The position numbers were made by a program, and so were the translations under genes. Source: Actinomycetes bacterium (GTDB lineage Bacteria > Actinomycetota > Acidimicrobiia > Acidimicrobiales > RAAP-2). From it: DNA of 51,939 nucleotides. Below are positions 1 to 9,711 of the stretch, piece after piece. The notes under the pieces are model-generated. The model was not told the origin of the DNA, searched no databases, and saw nothing but the letters and a program-made list of their open reading frames with translations. The stretch is from NCBI GenBank assembly GCA_021828545.1, contig JAJZEN010000031.1, positions 1-51,939 of the forward strand, read 5' to 3'. Every line of letters begins with the position of its first letter. Position 1 is the first letter of the stretch.

Positions 1-13
1 GCACCTCGACGAG

Positions 14-865
14 TTGGCCGCGATGCTCGCCACTCACGGGGGATCCGAGATGCCGCGCTCGCGGCGACGTCGGGCACTCGTGGTGGCCGTGCTCGTCAGT
101 CTCGCGGCCTTCGCGGGCTACTTCGGGGCGCTGGCCGCGCCCTCGTCGACCCCGTCGGCCCTGCGCGCACTCGAGGGAGTGAACCTCAGTGCGCGCGACG
201 TCTCGGGGACCTGGTCGTCCTCGAACGCGGCGTCGGTCTCGGAGCTCAACACCTTCTTGCCCCCGCCAGGTGAAGTCCTCTACAACGCCCCCACCACCTC
301 GACGACGATGGGGCTACGTGACGTGGCGTTCGCCGCCGCCGCGTCACACTTTCAAAGGTGTGTGGGAGTATCCAACGCCCGTGATCGCGTGTACGGACTC
401 GCGGGGCAGAGTGCCACGTACCAGGTGAGTTCTCCGGTGTTCTCCTCGTCGGATTTTGGTGGGATTCAGGTTGAATCGAGTGCGCAGTACTACGACTCGC
501 CCCAGAGCGTCGCCGCCGACGTGGTCGAGATGTCGCGACCCTCCTTCGGGCGCTGCTTCGCGAACTCCACGGCCGACCTGATGATCGGCCATAGTTCGAG
601 GGTGACCCCCGACCTCACTAACGGGCGCTCTTTCGCTACGCCGACCTTCGTGCGGGGTTGGGTACGCGGGGGGAGTGCCGCGGTGACGTTGCCCGCTGTG
701 GGCATCATGCACGCCACCCTGGTGGTGATCGTGGAGGCGGCGGGTCACTTCGAAGTGACGCTCAGCGCCCTCGTGGTGAACCTGCCGGCAGCGTTCCAGA
801 CTCTCGACGACTTGGCCAATGAACTTCTTTTGCGAGTGACATCGACCTCGGCGCTATCGGCGTAG
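14..865 (+). CDS. Membrane-anchored protein with extracellular/sensor-like domain; possibly truncated at the left edge
   Basis: Basic stretch RSRRRR followed by a hydrophobic segment and a Ser/Thr-rich exported-like region. The frame is open to the window edge (HLDE precedes the listed TTG start), so the true start may lie upstream. Confidence 0.6.
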   Translation: MAAMLATHGGSEMPRSRRRRALVVAVLVSLAAFAGYFGALAAPSSTPSALRALEGVNLSARDVSGTWSSSNAASVSELNTFLPPPGEVLYNAPTTSTTMGLRDVAFAAAASHFQRCVGVSNARDRVYGLAGQSATYQVSSPVFSSSDFGGIQVESSAQYYDSPQSVAADVVEMSRPSFGRCFANSTADLMIGHSSRVTPDLTNGRSFATPTFVRGWVRGGSAAVTLPAVGIMHATLVVIVEAAGHFEVTLSALVVNLPAAFQTLDDLANELLLRVTSTSALSA

Positions 866-910
866 TACCACCGCGCGAGGAACGGCAACGTTCCCTGGTG
901 CGCGAGACCC

Positions 911-2245
911 TCAGTCCTCCGAGCCGCTACCGAGCAACATTCGATACGCCTCCTCGGGTACGGCGTGTGCGAGACGTACCATGGCGCGGTACCCCACCTC
1001 GGCCGGACCCCGTTCATCATTGCTCATGAGGTTGGCCATGATGGCGAGAAGTTCGTTCATTAGGGGTTTGATGCGAAGACCCGCCCCGACGCACACCGAG
1101 AGGATCTTTGGTTCAGAGATCAATCGGACGAAGGCGCGTGCCACTTTGTAGTAGTCCCCGTACGCTCGTTCCATCCGATCGTCGTACAGCGAGAGCGCCG
1201 AAGGATCCCCGCTCGACAGCGCTGCACCGAGGGCGCCCGCCGCCAGGCGTCCGGACTCGTAGCCGTAGGCGATACCCTCGCCGTTGAAGGGGTTGACGGT
1301 CCCGGTGGCGTCACCGATGGTGAGGGTGTTTGGGCCCACGCGAGGTCCCACCGCGAGTCCCATGGGCAGACGACCACCCGTCGCCGGTCCGAGGCAGGTA
1401 CGTTCGTTGAGTCCCCACGCGTCCGCGGTCTGGGCCACAAAATACTCTTGCAGCTTGGTGGTATTGACTCCCTTCCACGCCCCACCGGTCGATAAGAGCC
1501 CGACACCGACATTGACGCGACCGTCACCCAAGGGGAAGATCCAACCGTAACCCGGGACGACGGCGCCGCGGGTGTCGCGGATGTCGAGGTGCGAGTCGAT
1601 CCACGGCTCCGCGTGACGATCGCTGGTGTAGTACCCGCGAAGCGCCATCCCCATGGGCCACTCGCGGTTGCGCGAGGTGCCCAGCGCCCGCCCGAGGCGC
1701 GAATTCTGCCCGTCGCCCACGACGAGGTAGTGGCCGCGGATCTCGCCGCTCTCGCCGCTCTCCTTGTCCTTGACGACCACGCCCGCGGCGGCGCTGAGCG
1801 CGCCGGACTCTGAAGGAACCGCGTCGAGGAGGTCGACGGCCTCGACGCCCGTGAGCAACGTGGCCCCGTGAGCGACGGCGTGATCAGCCACCATGCCGTC
1901 AAGATTGAAACGGGTGACGGTGTATCCGTAGTTAGGAAAGACGGGGTGCTCGGGCCAGCGCAACTCCAGTGACGCACCGAAACCGAAGGAGCGCAGGCCC
2001 TGGTACTTATGCGCGTGAGCGGCTACGAGGCCTTCGAGGCCCATCTCGATTATCTGGTGCACTGAACGCGGGGTGAGGCCGTCGCCGCAGGTCTTCTCGC
2101 GGGGAAAGGTCTTCTTTTCAATCAGACACACCGACCAGCCGGCCCGCGAGAGCCAGTACGCGCACGACGAACCACTCGGCCCCGCCCCCACGATGACGAC
2201 GTCGTAGGGGCTTGAGTGGGTGGCGGCGTGCATCGCGGAAGGCAT
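911..2245 (-). CDS. Geranylgeranyl reductase family FAD-dependent oxidoreductase
   Basis: N-terminal Rossmann motif DVVIVGAGPSGSSCAYWLSRAGWSVCLIEK, FPREKTCGDGLTPR, and GDATGTVNPFNGEGIAYGYESGRLAA; divergent from nuoA. Confidence 0.9.
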   Translation of the reverse strand: MPSAMHAATHSSPYDVVIVGAGPSGSSCAYWLSRAGWSVCLIEKKTFPREKTCGDGLTPRSVHQIIEMGLEGLVAAHAHKYQGLRSFGFGASLELRWPEHPVFPNYGYTVTRFNLDGMVADHAVAHGATLLTGVEAVDLLDAVPSESGALSAAAGVVVKDKESGESGEIRGHYLVVGDGQNSRLGRALGTSRNREWPMGMALRGYYTSDRHAEPWIDSHLDIRDTRGAVVPGYGWIFPLGDGRVNVGVGLLSTGGAWKGVNTTKLQEYFVAQTADAWGLNERTCLGPATGGRLPMGLAVGPRVGPNTLTIGDATGTVNPFNGEGIAYGYESGRLAAGALGAALSSGDPSALSLYDDRMERAYGDYYKVARAFVRLISEPKILSVCVGAGLRIKPLMNELLAIMANLMSNDERGPAEVGYRAMVRLAHAVPEEAYRMLLGSGSED

Positions 2246-2304
2246 CGAGACAGGTTATGTCCTTTGTCCACTCCTCCCGTCTCGAAGCCCTTCGTCAGGA
2301 GTGA

Positions 2305-2311
2305 TAGAACT
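2305..2311 (+). promoter_or_regulatory. Candidate -10 element (TAGAACT) of the nuo operon, 6 nt before the GTG start (leaderless-type)
   Basis: TAGAACT-gaattc-GTG; the same element and spacing precede ctaE at 27802. Confidence 0.5.
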
Positions 2312-2317
2312 GAATTC

Positions 2318-2761
2318 GTGAACCAGTATTTACCCATACTGGGACTCCTGATTCTGGGAGCGTTATTCGCGTCGGGATCGTTTGTCGCGTCAGCCCTGCT
2401 GGCGCCGCACAAACGACCGACTGACGCCAAAATCGCCCCGTACGAATGCGGGATTGTCCCCGAGGTGGAGCCGCCGCAACGCTTCCCGGTTCGCTTTTAC
2501 CTCGTCGCCATGATTTTTGTCATCTTCGACATCGAAGTGGTCTTTATGTATCCCTTCGCCGTTGTCTTTCGCCAGTTGCAGGGTTTTGGACTCATTGAAG
2601 TGCTCGTCTTCTCCCTCACCGTCTTTGGGGCGTTGCTCTACCTGGTTCGTGAGGGGGCGTTGTCGTGGGGGCCCAGTAAGCACCTCACCGTGGCGATGCC
2701 CGAGCGAACCAGTTCCTCGACGATCGTGCGCATCGGTGCCGACCCGGAACGGGCGGCGTAG
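2318..2761 (+). CDS. nuoA: NADH-quinone oxidoreductase subunit A
   Basis: [44 protein letters not shown] signature; in-frame GTG at 2318; first gene of the nuo operon. Confidence 0.95.
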   Translation: MNQYLPILGLLILGALFASGSFVASALLAPHKRPTDAKIAPYECGIVPEVEPPQRFPVRFYLVAMIFVIFDIEVVFMYPFAVVFRQLQGFGLIEVLVFSLTVFGALLYLVREGALSWGPSKHLTVAMPERTSSSTIVRIGADPERAA

Positions 2762-3324
2762 TGGCCCTCGAAGACCTGCAGCACAATTTCTTGACTGCGC
2801 CCGTCGAGGACCTCGTACGCTGGGCCCGGCGCGCGTCGGTGTGGCCGGCGTCGTTCGGACTGGCGTGCTGCGCCATCGAGATGATGGCCGCGGGAGCGGC
2901 GGACTTCGACCTCGCGCGTTTTGGCATGGAGGTCTTTCGCAATTCGCCGCGTCAGGCGGACCTCATGATCGTCGCGGGTCGCGTGAGCCAGAAGATGGCC
3001 CCGGTGCTCCGTCAGGTCTACGACCAGATGATGGAACCCAAGTGGGTCATCTCCATGGGGGTGTGCGCGTCGACCGGCGGTCTCTTCAACAATTACGCCA
3101 TCGTCCAAGGCGTGGACCAGATCGTTCCGGTGGACGTCTACGCGCCGGGCTGCCCACCCAGTCCTGAGACGCTGATGCACGCGATCCTCACCCTGCACGA
3201 GCAGATTCGCACGGGCGAGATCATGAAGCGTCGCTACGAGGGTACCCCCACGCACTTAGACGGTGTCGGCGGGATTTGGACCCCCGAGGTGCCGGTGACC
3301 GTGAGGATGGGCACGCCGAAGTGA
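2761..3324 (+). CDS. nuoB: NADH-quinone oxidoreductase subunit B
   Basis: [48 protein letters not shown]. Confidence 0.97.
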   Translation: MALEDLQHNFLTAPVEDLVRWARRASVWPASFGLACCAIEMMAAGAADFDLARFGMEVFRNSPRQADLMIVAGRVSQKMAPVLRQVYDQMMEPKWVISMGVCASTGGLFNNYAIVQGVDQIVPVDVYAPGCPPSPETLMHAILTLHEQIRTGEIMKRRYEGTPTHLDGVGGIWTPEVPVTVRMGTPK

Positions 3325-3815
3325 TCCCCCGACCCCCCTTGGCCCCCCCCGGCGTCCTCATCGAGGAGGCGCTCGCGTGCGACGCGGCGTTCTTCGCCCC
3401 CAAGGAGGATTACGTCGCTCTGGCGGGCGCGCTGAAGGCCGACGGCTTCGAGATGTGCGTCGACGTGTGCGGCGTGGACTACCTCGAGTATTTCGACCGC
3501 GCCGTCCCCGAGGGCGTAGTTCCCACCCGATTCGAAGTGGTGGCCATTTTCTTATCCCTCTCCAGGCGCCAACGCGTGCGTGTTCGCGTCCAAGCGGGTA
3601 ATGACGCGCCGCGGGTGGACACCCTTTTTCACGTTTATCCCGGCACCGAAGCGCCCGAGCGAGAGACGTTCGATCTCTTCGGCATCCTCTTTGACGGTCA
3701 CCCCGACCTCACGCGCATCTTGATGCCCGAGGACTGGGAGGGCCACCCGTTGCGCAAGGACTACGGCGTGGGGCACGTACCCATTCAGTTCAAGGAAGCG
3801 CCGGGCCCGCGATGA
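3321..3815 (+). CDS. nuoC: NADH-quinone oxidoreductase subunit C
   Basis: [40 protein letters not shown] overlap with nuoB. Confidence 0.96.
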   Translation: MIPRPPLAPPGVLIEEALACDAAFFAPKEDYVALAGALKADGFEMCVDVCGVDYLEYFDRAVPEGVVPTRFEVVAIFLSLSRRQRVRVRVQAGNDAPRVDTLFHVYPGTEAPERETFDLFGILFDGHPDLTRILMPEDWEGHPLRKDYGVGHVPIQFKEAPGPR

Positions 3816-5161
3816 GTGACCTGACCCGAGTGGCCGATCGCCCCGAGCGCCTGATGGGCGAGACCTCCGAGGGCGCTCAAGAGCTCACCCGCCGTATCGA
3901 TACCTCGACCGACGAACTCGGCCGCGAGGTGGGAGCAGTGCTGCGACTCGACGGGGTCACCCTGGATCCGCGTCAGGTCGACTACGAGCGCCACGACGAC
4001 GAGACCATGATCATCAACATGGGACCGGCGCACCCCTCGACGCACGGGGTTCTGCGACTCATGCTCGAGCTCGACGGTGAGTTCGTCCTGCGTACCAAGA
4101 CGGTCATCGGTTACTTGCACACCGGCATGGAGAAGACGGGAGAAACGTTGAGCTACGTCCAGGGTGCGACCAACGTGACGCGCATGGACTACCTGTCGCC
4201 CGTGATCAACGAATTGTCGTACTCGATGACGGTCGAGAAACTCTTGGGCGTCGAGGTCCCCGAGCGGGCGACCTGGATCCGCATGCTCATGAGTGAGCTC
4301 AATCGCGTGTCGTCACATTTGGTGTGGATGGCGACCAACGGCATGGACCTGGGCTCCACGTCGATGATGATTTACGGACTTCGCGAACGCGAGTTGATCC
4401 TGGCGTTCTTTGAGAAGACCGCGGGACTTCGTCTCAACCTCAATTACGTCCGACCCGGTGGGGTCGCCGCGGACCTCCCCGACGGTTGGCAAGACGATGT
4501 CGAAGTCATCTGCAACACGATCGACGAGCGGACCTACGAGTACGACCAGTTACTCACTGGCCAGCCGATTTTTCGTAATCGTCTCGTGGGGGTGGGATCA
4601 ATCACCGCCGAGGAGGCCCTGGCCCTCGGACTCACGGGACCACTGTTGCGATCGACGGGCGTCCCCTGGGACCTGCGTCGCACGATGCCGTACCTGGCCT
4701 ACGACCAGGTGGACTTCGACGTCATCGTGGGCACGTACGGTGACAACTTCGACCGGTACGCCATTCGACTCAACGAAATTCGCGAATCCATTCGGATTGT
4801 CCGCCAGTGTGTCGAGAAGATGCCCAAGGGGGATTACCGCAGCCAGGACCCGAAGGTCACGCCGCCGCCGCGGGCGCGTATAGGAGAATCGATGGAGGCG
4901 TTGATCCACCACTTCAAGCTCTTCACCGAGGGCTTCCACGTTCCCGCGGGTGAGGTCTACTCCGCGGTGGAATCGCCGCGAGGCGAACTCGGGTGTTACA
5001 TGGTGGCCGACGGCGGGCCCAAGCCCTACCGTCTCCACGTTCGTGCACCGAGTTTCACCAATCTCCAGGCCATTCCCCTGTTGATGCGCGGTGGGTCGAT
5101 CTCCGACGCGATCACCATGATTTCGACCGTCGATCCCGTGCTCGGGGAGGTCGACCGGTGA
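3812..5161 (+). CDS. nuoD: NADH-quinone oxidoreductase subunit D
   Basis: INMGPAHPSTHGVLRLMLELDGE, HTGMEKTGE, ESPRGELGCYMVADGG; ATGA overlap with nuoC. Confidence 0.97.
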   Translation: MSDLTRVADRPERLMGETSEGAQELTRRIDTSTDELGREVGAVLRLDGVTLDPRQVDYERHDDETMIINMGPAHPSTHGVLRLMLELDGEFVLRTKTVIGYLHTGMEKTGETLSYVQGATNVTRMDYLSPVINELSYSMTVEKLLGVEVPERATWIRMLMSELNRVSSHLVWMATNGMDLGSTSMMIYGLRERELILAFFEKTAGLRLNLNYVRPGGVAADLPDGWQDDVEVICNTIDERTYEYDQLLTGQPIFRNRLVGVGSITAEEALALGLTGPLLRSTGVPWDLRRTMPYLAYDQVDFDVIVGTYGDNFDRYAIRLNEIRESIRIVRQCVEKMPKGDYRSQDPKVTPPPRARIGESMEALIHHFKLFTEGFHVPAGEVYSAVESPRGELGCYMVADGGPKPYRLHVRAPSFTNLQAIPLLMRGGSISDAITMISTVDPVLGEVDR

Positions 5162-5823
5162 GTCATTTCCGTTCCGACATTCGACAGCGCGCCGAAGAGC
5201 TGATCGCGCTCTACCCCCGCAAGCGTTCCGCCATGCTGCCCCTCTTGCACTTGGCCCAGGAGAACGACGGCTACTTGAGCGAGGAGGGCATCGCCGAAGT
5301 TGCCACGCTCACCGACACCACCGCCGCGGACGTGCGCGGGACCGCATCGTTCTACGACATGTTCCATCTCGAACCGGTGGGGACCTACGTGGTGGGCGTG
5401 TGTACCAATATCGCCTGCCTGCTCGCCGGGGGCGAGGAGTTGCTCGAACACGCGTCGGCCACCCTGGGTTGCGCGGTGGGATCCACGAGTGACGACGGCT
5501 TGTTCACCCTCGAGGAGACCGAGTGTCTGGCCGACTGCAACCTCGCGCCGTGTGTGCAGGTGAATCATCGTTACGTGCGCACGACGACGCCCGACGCGTT
5601 CGACGCTATGGTGCGCGATCTACGCGATGGTCGCCTCGACCACGAGGTGCCGCGACACGGGACCTTGATTCGCGTGAAGCGACAAGGGGGGCTGCGCGTG
5701 GCGAAGGAGGACCTCGCGCGTGAGCGTGCGAGCGCATTGGCCGCGCGCACGGCGCGCGCAGAGACCGCGGCCCCAGTCGTCGCCCAGGCCGGCGCGCCGG
5801 CGGTTCCCCCGGAGACGAAATAA
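5158..5823 (+). CDS. nuoE: NADH-quinone oxidoreductase subunit E
   Basis: 2Fe-2S ligand pattern CTNIAC...CLADCNLAPCVQVN; GTGA overlap with nuoD. Confidence 0.96.
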   Translation: MSHFRSDIRQRAEELIALYPRKRSAMLPLLHLAQENDGYLSEEGIAEVATLTDTTAADVRGTASFYDMFHLEPVGTYVVGVCTNIACLLAGGEELLEHASATLGCAVGSTSDDGLFTLEETECLADCNLAPCVQVNHRYVRTTTPDAFDAMVRDLRDGRLDHEVPRHGTLIRVKRQGGLRVAKEDLARERASALAARTARAETAAPVVAQAGAPAVPPETK

Positions 5824-7127
5824 TGTCCGTCCTGAACGCTCCCCCCATCGTCTCGTCTCGGCGCGACTACGTCGATTCCTTCACGCTGGCTCGCTACCTC
5901 GACACCGGTGGCTACAGCGCGTTACGTAAGGCCCTGACGATGTACCCCGAGGTCGTGGCCGCCGAGGTCGACGCCGCGTCGTTACTGGGTCGCGGTGGGG
6001 CGGGTTTTCCCGCCGGACGCAAATGGTCGATGTTGCGCCGATCGGCGATTTCTTACCTCGTCGTCAACGGGGACGAGTCAGAGCCCGCCACGTTCAAGGA
6101 CCACTACCTCGTCGAGCGTGATCCCCACCAATTGGTCGAAGGGGTCGTCATCGCCGCCTACGCCCTGCAGGTGAGTCAGGTGTTCATCTTCTTGCGCGGT
6201 GAGTTCGCGCTGGGACTCGAGCGAGTCCAACAAGCACTCAACGAGGCGTACGCCCACGGCGCGATTGGATCGAAGATCTTTGGTTCGGATTTCTCGATCG
6301 ACGTCGTTCTGCACCCTGGCGCGGGCGCGTACATCTGTGGTGAAGAGACATCCTTACTCGAGGCCCTCGAGGGTAAGCGGGGTTTTCCCCGGATTAAGCC
6401 GCCCTTCTTTCCCGCCGTGACCGGTCTCTACGGAGAGCCCACCGTCGTCAATAACGTCGAGACGATGTCGAATCTCCCGTGGATCATTAACCACGGCGGG
6501 GCCGCCTTCGCGGCACTCGGCGCGGGCCGTTCGACCGGTACTCGTCTCTTCGCCCTCGCCGGCGACGTACAGAATCCCAACGTCTTTGAGCTCGAGATGG
6601 TCAAGAACACCTTTCGCGACCTCATCTTCGATCCTGCCCTGGGCGGTGGTCTCACGCCGGGTCGCACCCTCAAGGCGTTCATACCCGGCGGCGTCTCGGC
6701 CCCGTGGTTCGGTCCGGACCTGCTCGATACACCACTGGGCCAGGACGAGGTGGGCAATTTGGGATCGATGCTCGGCTCCGGCTCAGTCGTTGTCCTAGAC
6801 GACGCCAGTTGCGTCGTGCGTGCGACGTGGCGCATCACCAAGTTCTTCTCGCGTGAATCATGCGGTCAGTGCACCCCGTGTCGCGAGGGGTCGGGGTGGA
6901 TCGAGCGCATCATGTACCGTCTCGAACACGGCGGGGGACGTCTCGAGGACCTTGATCTCTTGCTCGACCTGTGTGACAATATCGCGCCGGGGTTGACGTG
7001 GCCGCCCCAACAGACCACGATCTGCGTTCTCGGCCCCTCGATCCCGTCGTCGGTCCATTCGGCGATCAGTATGTTCCGCGATGACTTCGTGGCCCACGTG
7101 AACCACGGAGGTTGCCCCCATGACTGA
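5823..7127 (+). CDS. nuoF: NADH-quinone oxidoreductase subunit F
   Basis: GRGGAGFPAGRKWS, GAGAYICGEETSLLEALEGKRGFPR, SCGQCTPCREGSGW. Confidence 0.97.
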   Translation: MSVLNAPPIVSSRRDYVDSFTLARYLDTGGYSALRKALTMYPEVVAAEVDAASLLGRGGAGFPAGRKWSMLRRSAISYLVVNGDESEPATFKDHYLVERDPHQLVEGVVIAAYALQVSQVFIFLRGEFALGLERVQQALNEAYAHGAIGSKIFGSDFSIDVVLHPGAGAYICGEETSLLEALEGKRGFPRIKPPFFPAVTGLYGEPTVVNNVETMSNLPWIINHGGAAFAALGAGRSTGTRLFALAGDVQNPNVFELEMVKNTFRDLIFDPALGGGLTPGRTLKAFIPGGVSAPWFGPDLLDTPLGQDEVGNLGSMLGSGSVVVLDDASCVVRATWRITKFFSRESCGQCTPCREGSGWIERIMYRLEHGGGRLEDLDLLLDLCDNIAPGLTWPPQQTTICVLGPSIPSSVHSAISMFRDDFVAHVNHGGCPHD

Positions 7128-9711
7128 GGTGATCCGTACCAAAGTGACGATCACGGTCGACGGACGTTCCGTCGAGGCGTCGCCCGGCGAGTTGTTGATC
7201 GAGGCGGCCGAGCGGGCCGGTTCCTACGTTCCGCGATTTTGTTATCACCCCCGCATGGAGGCGGTGGGCATGTGTCGTATGTGCCTGGTCGAGGTGGACG
7301 GGCCGCGCGGGGCGACCCTCCAGCCCGCCTGTTACCTCAAGGTGAGCGACGGAATGAGTGTGACGACGGATTCCGAGAAGGTGAAGAAGGCCCAGGATGG
7401 TGTGCTCGAGTTCCTGTTGGCCAACCACCCCCTGGATTGTCCCGTGTGTGACAAGGGTGGGGAATGTCCCCTGCAAGATCAGACCTTGGCGCACGGGTCG
7501 GGTGAGACCCGTTTCGTCGAAGAGAAACGCCATTTCGTCAAGCCGGTGTCGATCGGCGAGCTCGTGTTACTCGATCGCGAACGTTGCATCCAGTGCGCGC
7601 GCTGCACTCGTTTCGCCGCCGACGTGGCGGGAGACGTAGAAATTGCTTTCGCGGGCCGCGGGGACTTGATCGAGGTCGCCACGTCGCCGAGCGCGCCCTT
7701 CGACTCCGTCTTTTCGGGTAATACCGTTCAGATTTGTCCCGTGGGCGCCCTCACGGCCAAGCCCTATCGGTTCAGCGCGCGCCCCTGGGACCTCGAGCAG
7801 GTGGAAAGTACGTGCACCACGTGCGCCGTGGGTTGTCGCGTGGCGGTGCAATCGTCGGGTAATCGCCTCACGCGGGTGCTCGGCGTGGATTCCGAGCCCG
7901 TCAATCACGGTTGGTTGTGCGACAAGGGTCGTTTCACCCTGGACTCCATTGACGCCAACGAGGCGTCGAGCGATCCACTCTCGGCGGCGACGCGACTGAC
8001 CGAGCCCCTGGTGCGCGTGGAGGGCGAACTTCGGCCCGTGTCGTGGGGCGTCGCACTTACCGCCGCGGTGCAACTCTTGCGCGACGCCGGCGACGCCGAC
8101 GCGGTGGGCGCCATGGGCGGGGCGAGTTTGACCAACGAGGGCGCCTACGCTTGGGAACGCTTCTTGCGTACGGTGGTGGGAACCGAGAACATCGACGCGC
8201 AGTTCGGTGACGGACTCGATCCGGTCCTCCTCCAATCCTTGCCGCTCGCCACCATCGACGACGCCGCGAATGCGCCGGTCGTCCTCACGATGACCGGCGA
8301 TCTCCGAGAGGAATTGCCGGTCTTGTTCTTGCGCCTGCGTGAGAGTTTCGTGCGCCACCACCGCACCCTCGTCGAACTCTCGAGCGCGCCGAGCGCTCTG
8401 CACTCGCTTGCGGCGCACTCTTTGAGCGTGCGTCCCGGAGAGACCCCGGCGATCGCGCGCGCGCTGGTGAGTGGAAACCTGCCCGTAGGGACGTTGGTCG
8501 CTGAGACCGAACTCCACGACGTACGTGGCGCGCTCGGGGACGGCACGGGGGTCGTGATCGTGGTGGGCCGAGCCAATCTGGCCGAAGACCAGCGACTCGT
8601 CGATGAGGCGATCCAGGTGCTCGCGCAGGGTCTCCCCGGTGCGCGGTTCCTCGTCGTTCTTCGCCGATCCAATGTGCGCGGTGCTCTCGACATGGGACTG
8701 AGCCCGCGACTACGTCCGGGTCGAGGCGTGGAACCCTCCGCGTCGGGTCGTGACACCACGGCTCAACTCGCCGCGATGGTGGCGGGGACCCAGCGAGCCA
8801 CGGTGGTATTAGGGGGCTGTCTCCTAGGTAACGTCGTCAACCAGGACCTCGCGTGTTCGGCGCTCGAGACCTCGTCGGTCATTGCGGTCACCGGTCACGG
8901 AGGCCCGTCGTTGGCCTACGCCGATGTCGTGTTGCCGGCGCAGGTTCAGTACGAACGCACCGGCACCGTCACGAATCTCGAAGGACGCGTCACGGCGGTG
9001 GCGCCGAAGATCGGCGCACCCGGCTCGGCCTGGTCCGACGTGGCAATCGCCTCGGAACTGGCCCTCACGTGGGGTCAGGATCTCGGACTCGATTCGATCG
9101 AACTTTGTGCGAAGGTGATCGAGGACACCACGGGGTACGCGGCTCTGTCGGTCCTCCAGGACCAGGCCTTCGACGGCGTCGTCATGGGGTTGTCGGTCAC
9201 GCCCGTCGCTCGTCACGCGATGGACCCCATGGCGTTTCCCGGTATTCGTTCGACTCGAACGGTGGGACTAGGTGAATCGACGGGGGCCACCTCCCTCCTG
9301 GACGCGGGCACCACGACGACCACCACCGGGTCGACACCGACTGACGTCGCGCTCGCGCGAGTGGACGTGCCCCTGGCCGACGCCTACGCATTCCGGCTCG
9401 TTCTCGTGCGCCGACTCTACGACCGGGGAGTGGCGATGCAGGGCTCGCCGGCGCTGAGCGGTCTCGTCGGCGCCACGCGACTGTTGGTGCACCCGAGTGA
9501 CCTCGACCGACTGGGTCTCGCTAGTGGTGCGCGGGTCCTGGTCCGCGCGCCGGGTGGCGATTTCGGAATCGACATCGATACCGACGAGACGGTGCTTCGC
9601 GGCACGTGTGTGGCTCCGTGGGGCACCCTGGACGCCAACGGCGACAACGTGGTGGCAATGATGGTCGATCCTTCGAGTCCCGTGACGCAGTTACGCCTGG
9701 AGACACCGTGA
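7120..9711 (+). CDS. nuoG: NADH-quinone oxidoreductase subunit G
   Basis: CYHPRMEAVGMCRMCLVEV, HPLDCPVCDKGGECPLQDQ, CIQCARCTRF, and N7-type CTTCAVGC; overlaps the nuoF end. Confidence 0.96.
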   Translation: MTEVIRTKVTITVDGRSVEASPGELLIEAAERAGSYVPRFCYHPRMEAVGMCRMCLVEVDGPRGATLQPACYLKVSDGMSVTTDSEKVKKAQDGVLEFLLANHPLDCPVCDKGGECPLQDQTLAHGSGETRFVEEKRHFVKPVSIGELVLLDRERCIQCARCTRFAADVAGDVEIAFAGRGDLIEVATSPSAPFDSVFSGNTVQICPVGALTAKPYRFSARPWDLEQVESTCTTCAVGCRVAVQSSGNRLTRVLGVDSEPVNHGWLCDKGRFTLDSIDANEASSDPLSAATRLTEPLVRVEGELRPVSWGVALTAAVQLLRDAGDADAVGAMGGASLTNEGAYAWERFLRTVVGTENIDAQFGDGLDPVLLQSLPLATIDDAANAPVVLTMTGDLREELPVLFLRLRESFVRHHRTLVELSSAPSALHSLAAHSLSVRPGETPAIARALVSGNLPVGTLVAETELHDVRGALGDGTGVVIVVGRANLAEDQRLVDEAIQVLAQGLPGARFLVVLRRSNVRGALDMGLSPRLRPGRGVEPSASGRDTTAQLAAMVAGTQRATVVLGGCLLGNVVNQDLACSALETSSVIAVTGHGGPSLAYADVVLPAQVQYERTGTVTNLEGRVTAVAPKIGAPGSAWSDVAIASELALTWGQDLGLDSIELCAKVIEDTTGYAALSVLQDQAFDGVVMGLSVTPVARHAMDPMAFPGIRSTRTVGLGESTGATSLLDAGTTTTTTGSTPTDVALARVDVPLADAYAFRLVLVRRLYDRGVAMQGSPALSGLVGATRLLVHPSDLDRLGLASGARVLVRAPGGDFGIDIDTDETVLRGTCVAPWGTLDANGDNVVAMMVDPSSPVTQLRLETP

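Noticed and set aside
7567-8517. 316-aa minus-strand ORF antisense to nuoG
   Set aside because: High-GC shadow ORF fully inside nuoG, Arg/His-rich low-complexity translation with no recognisable motif.
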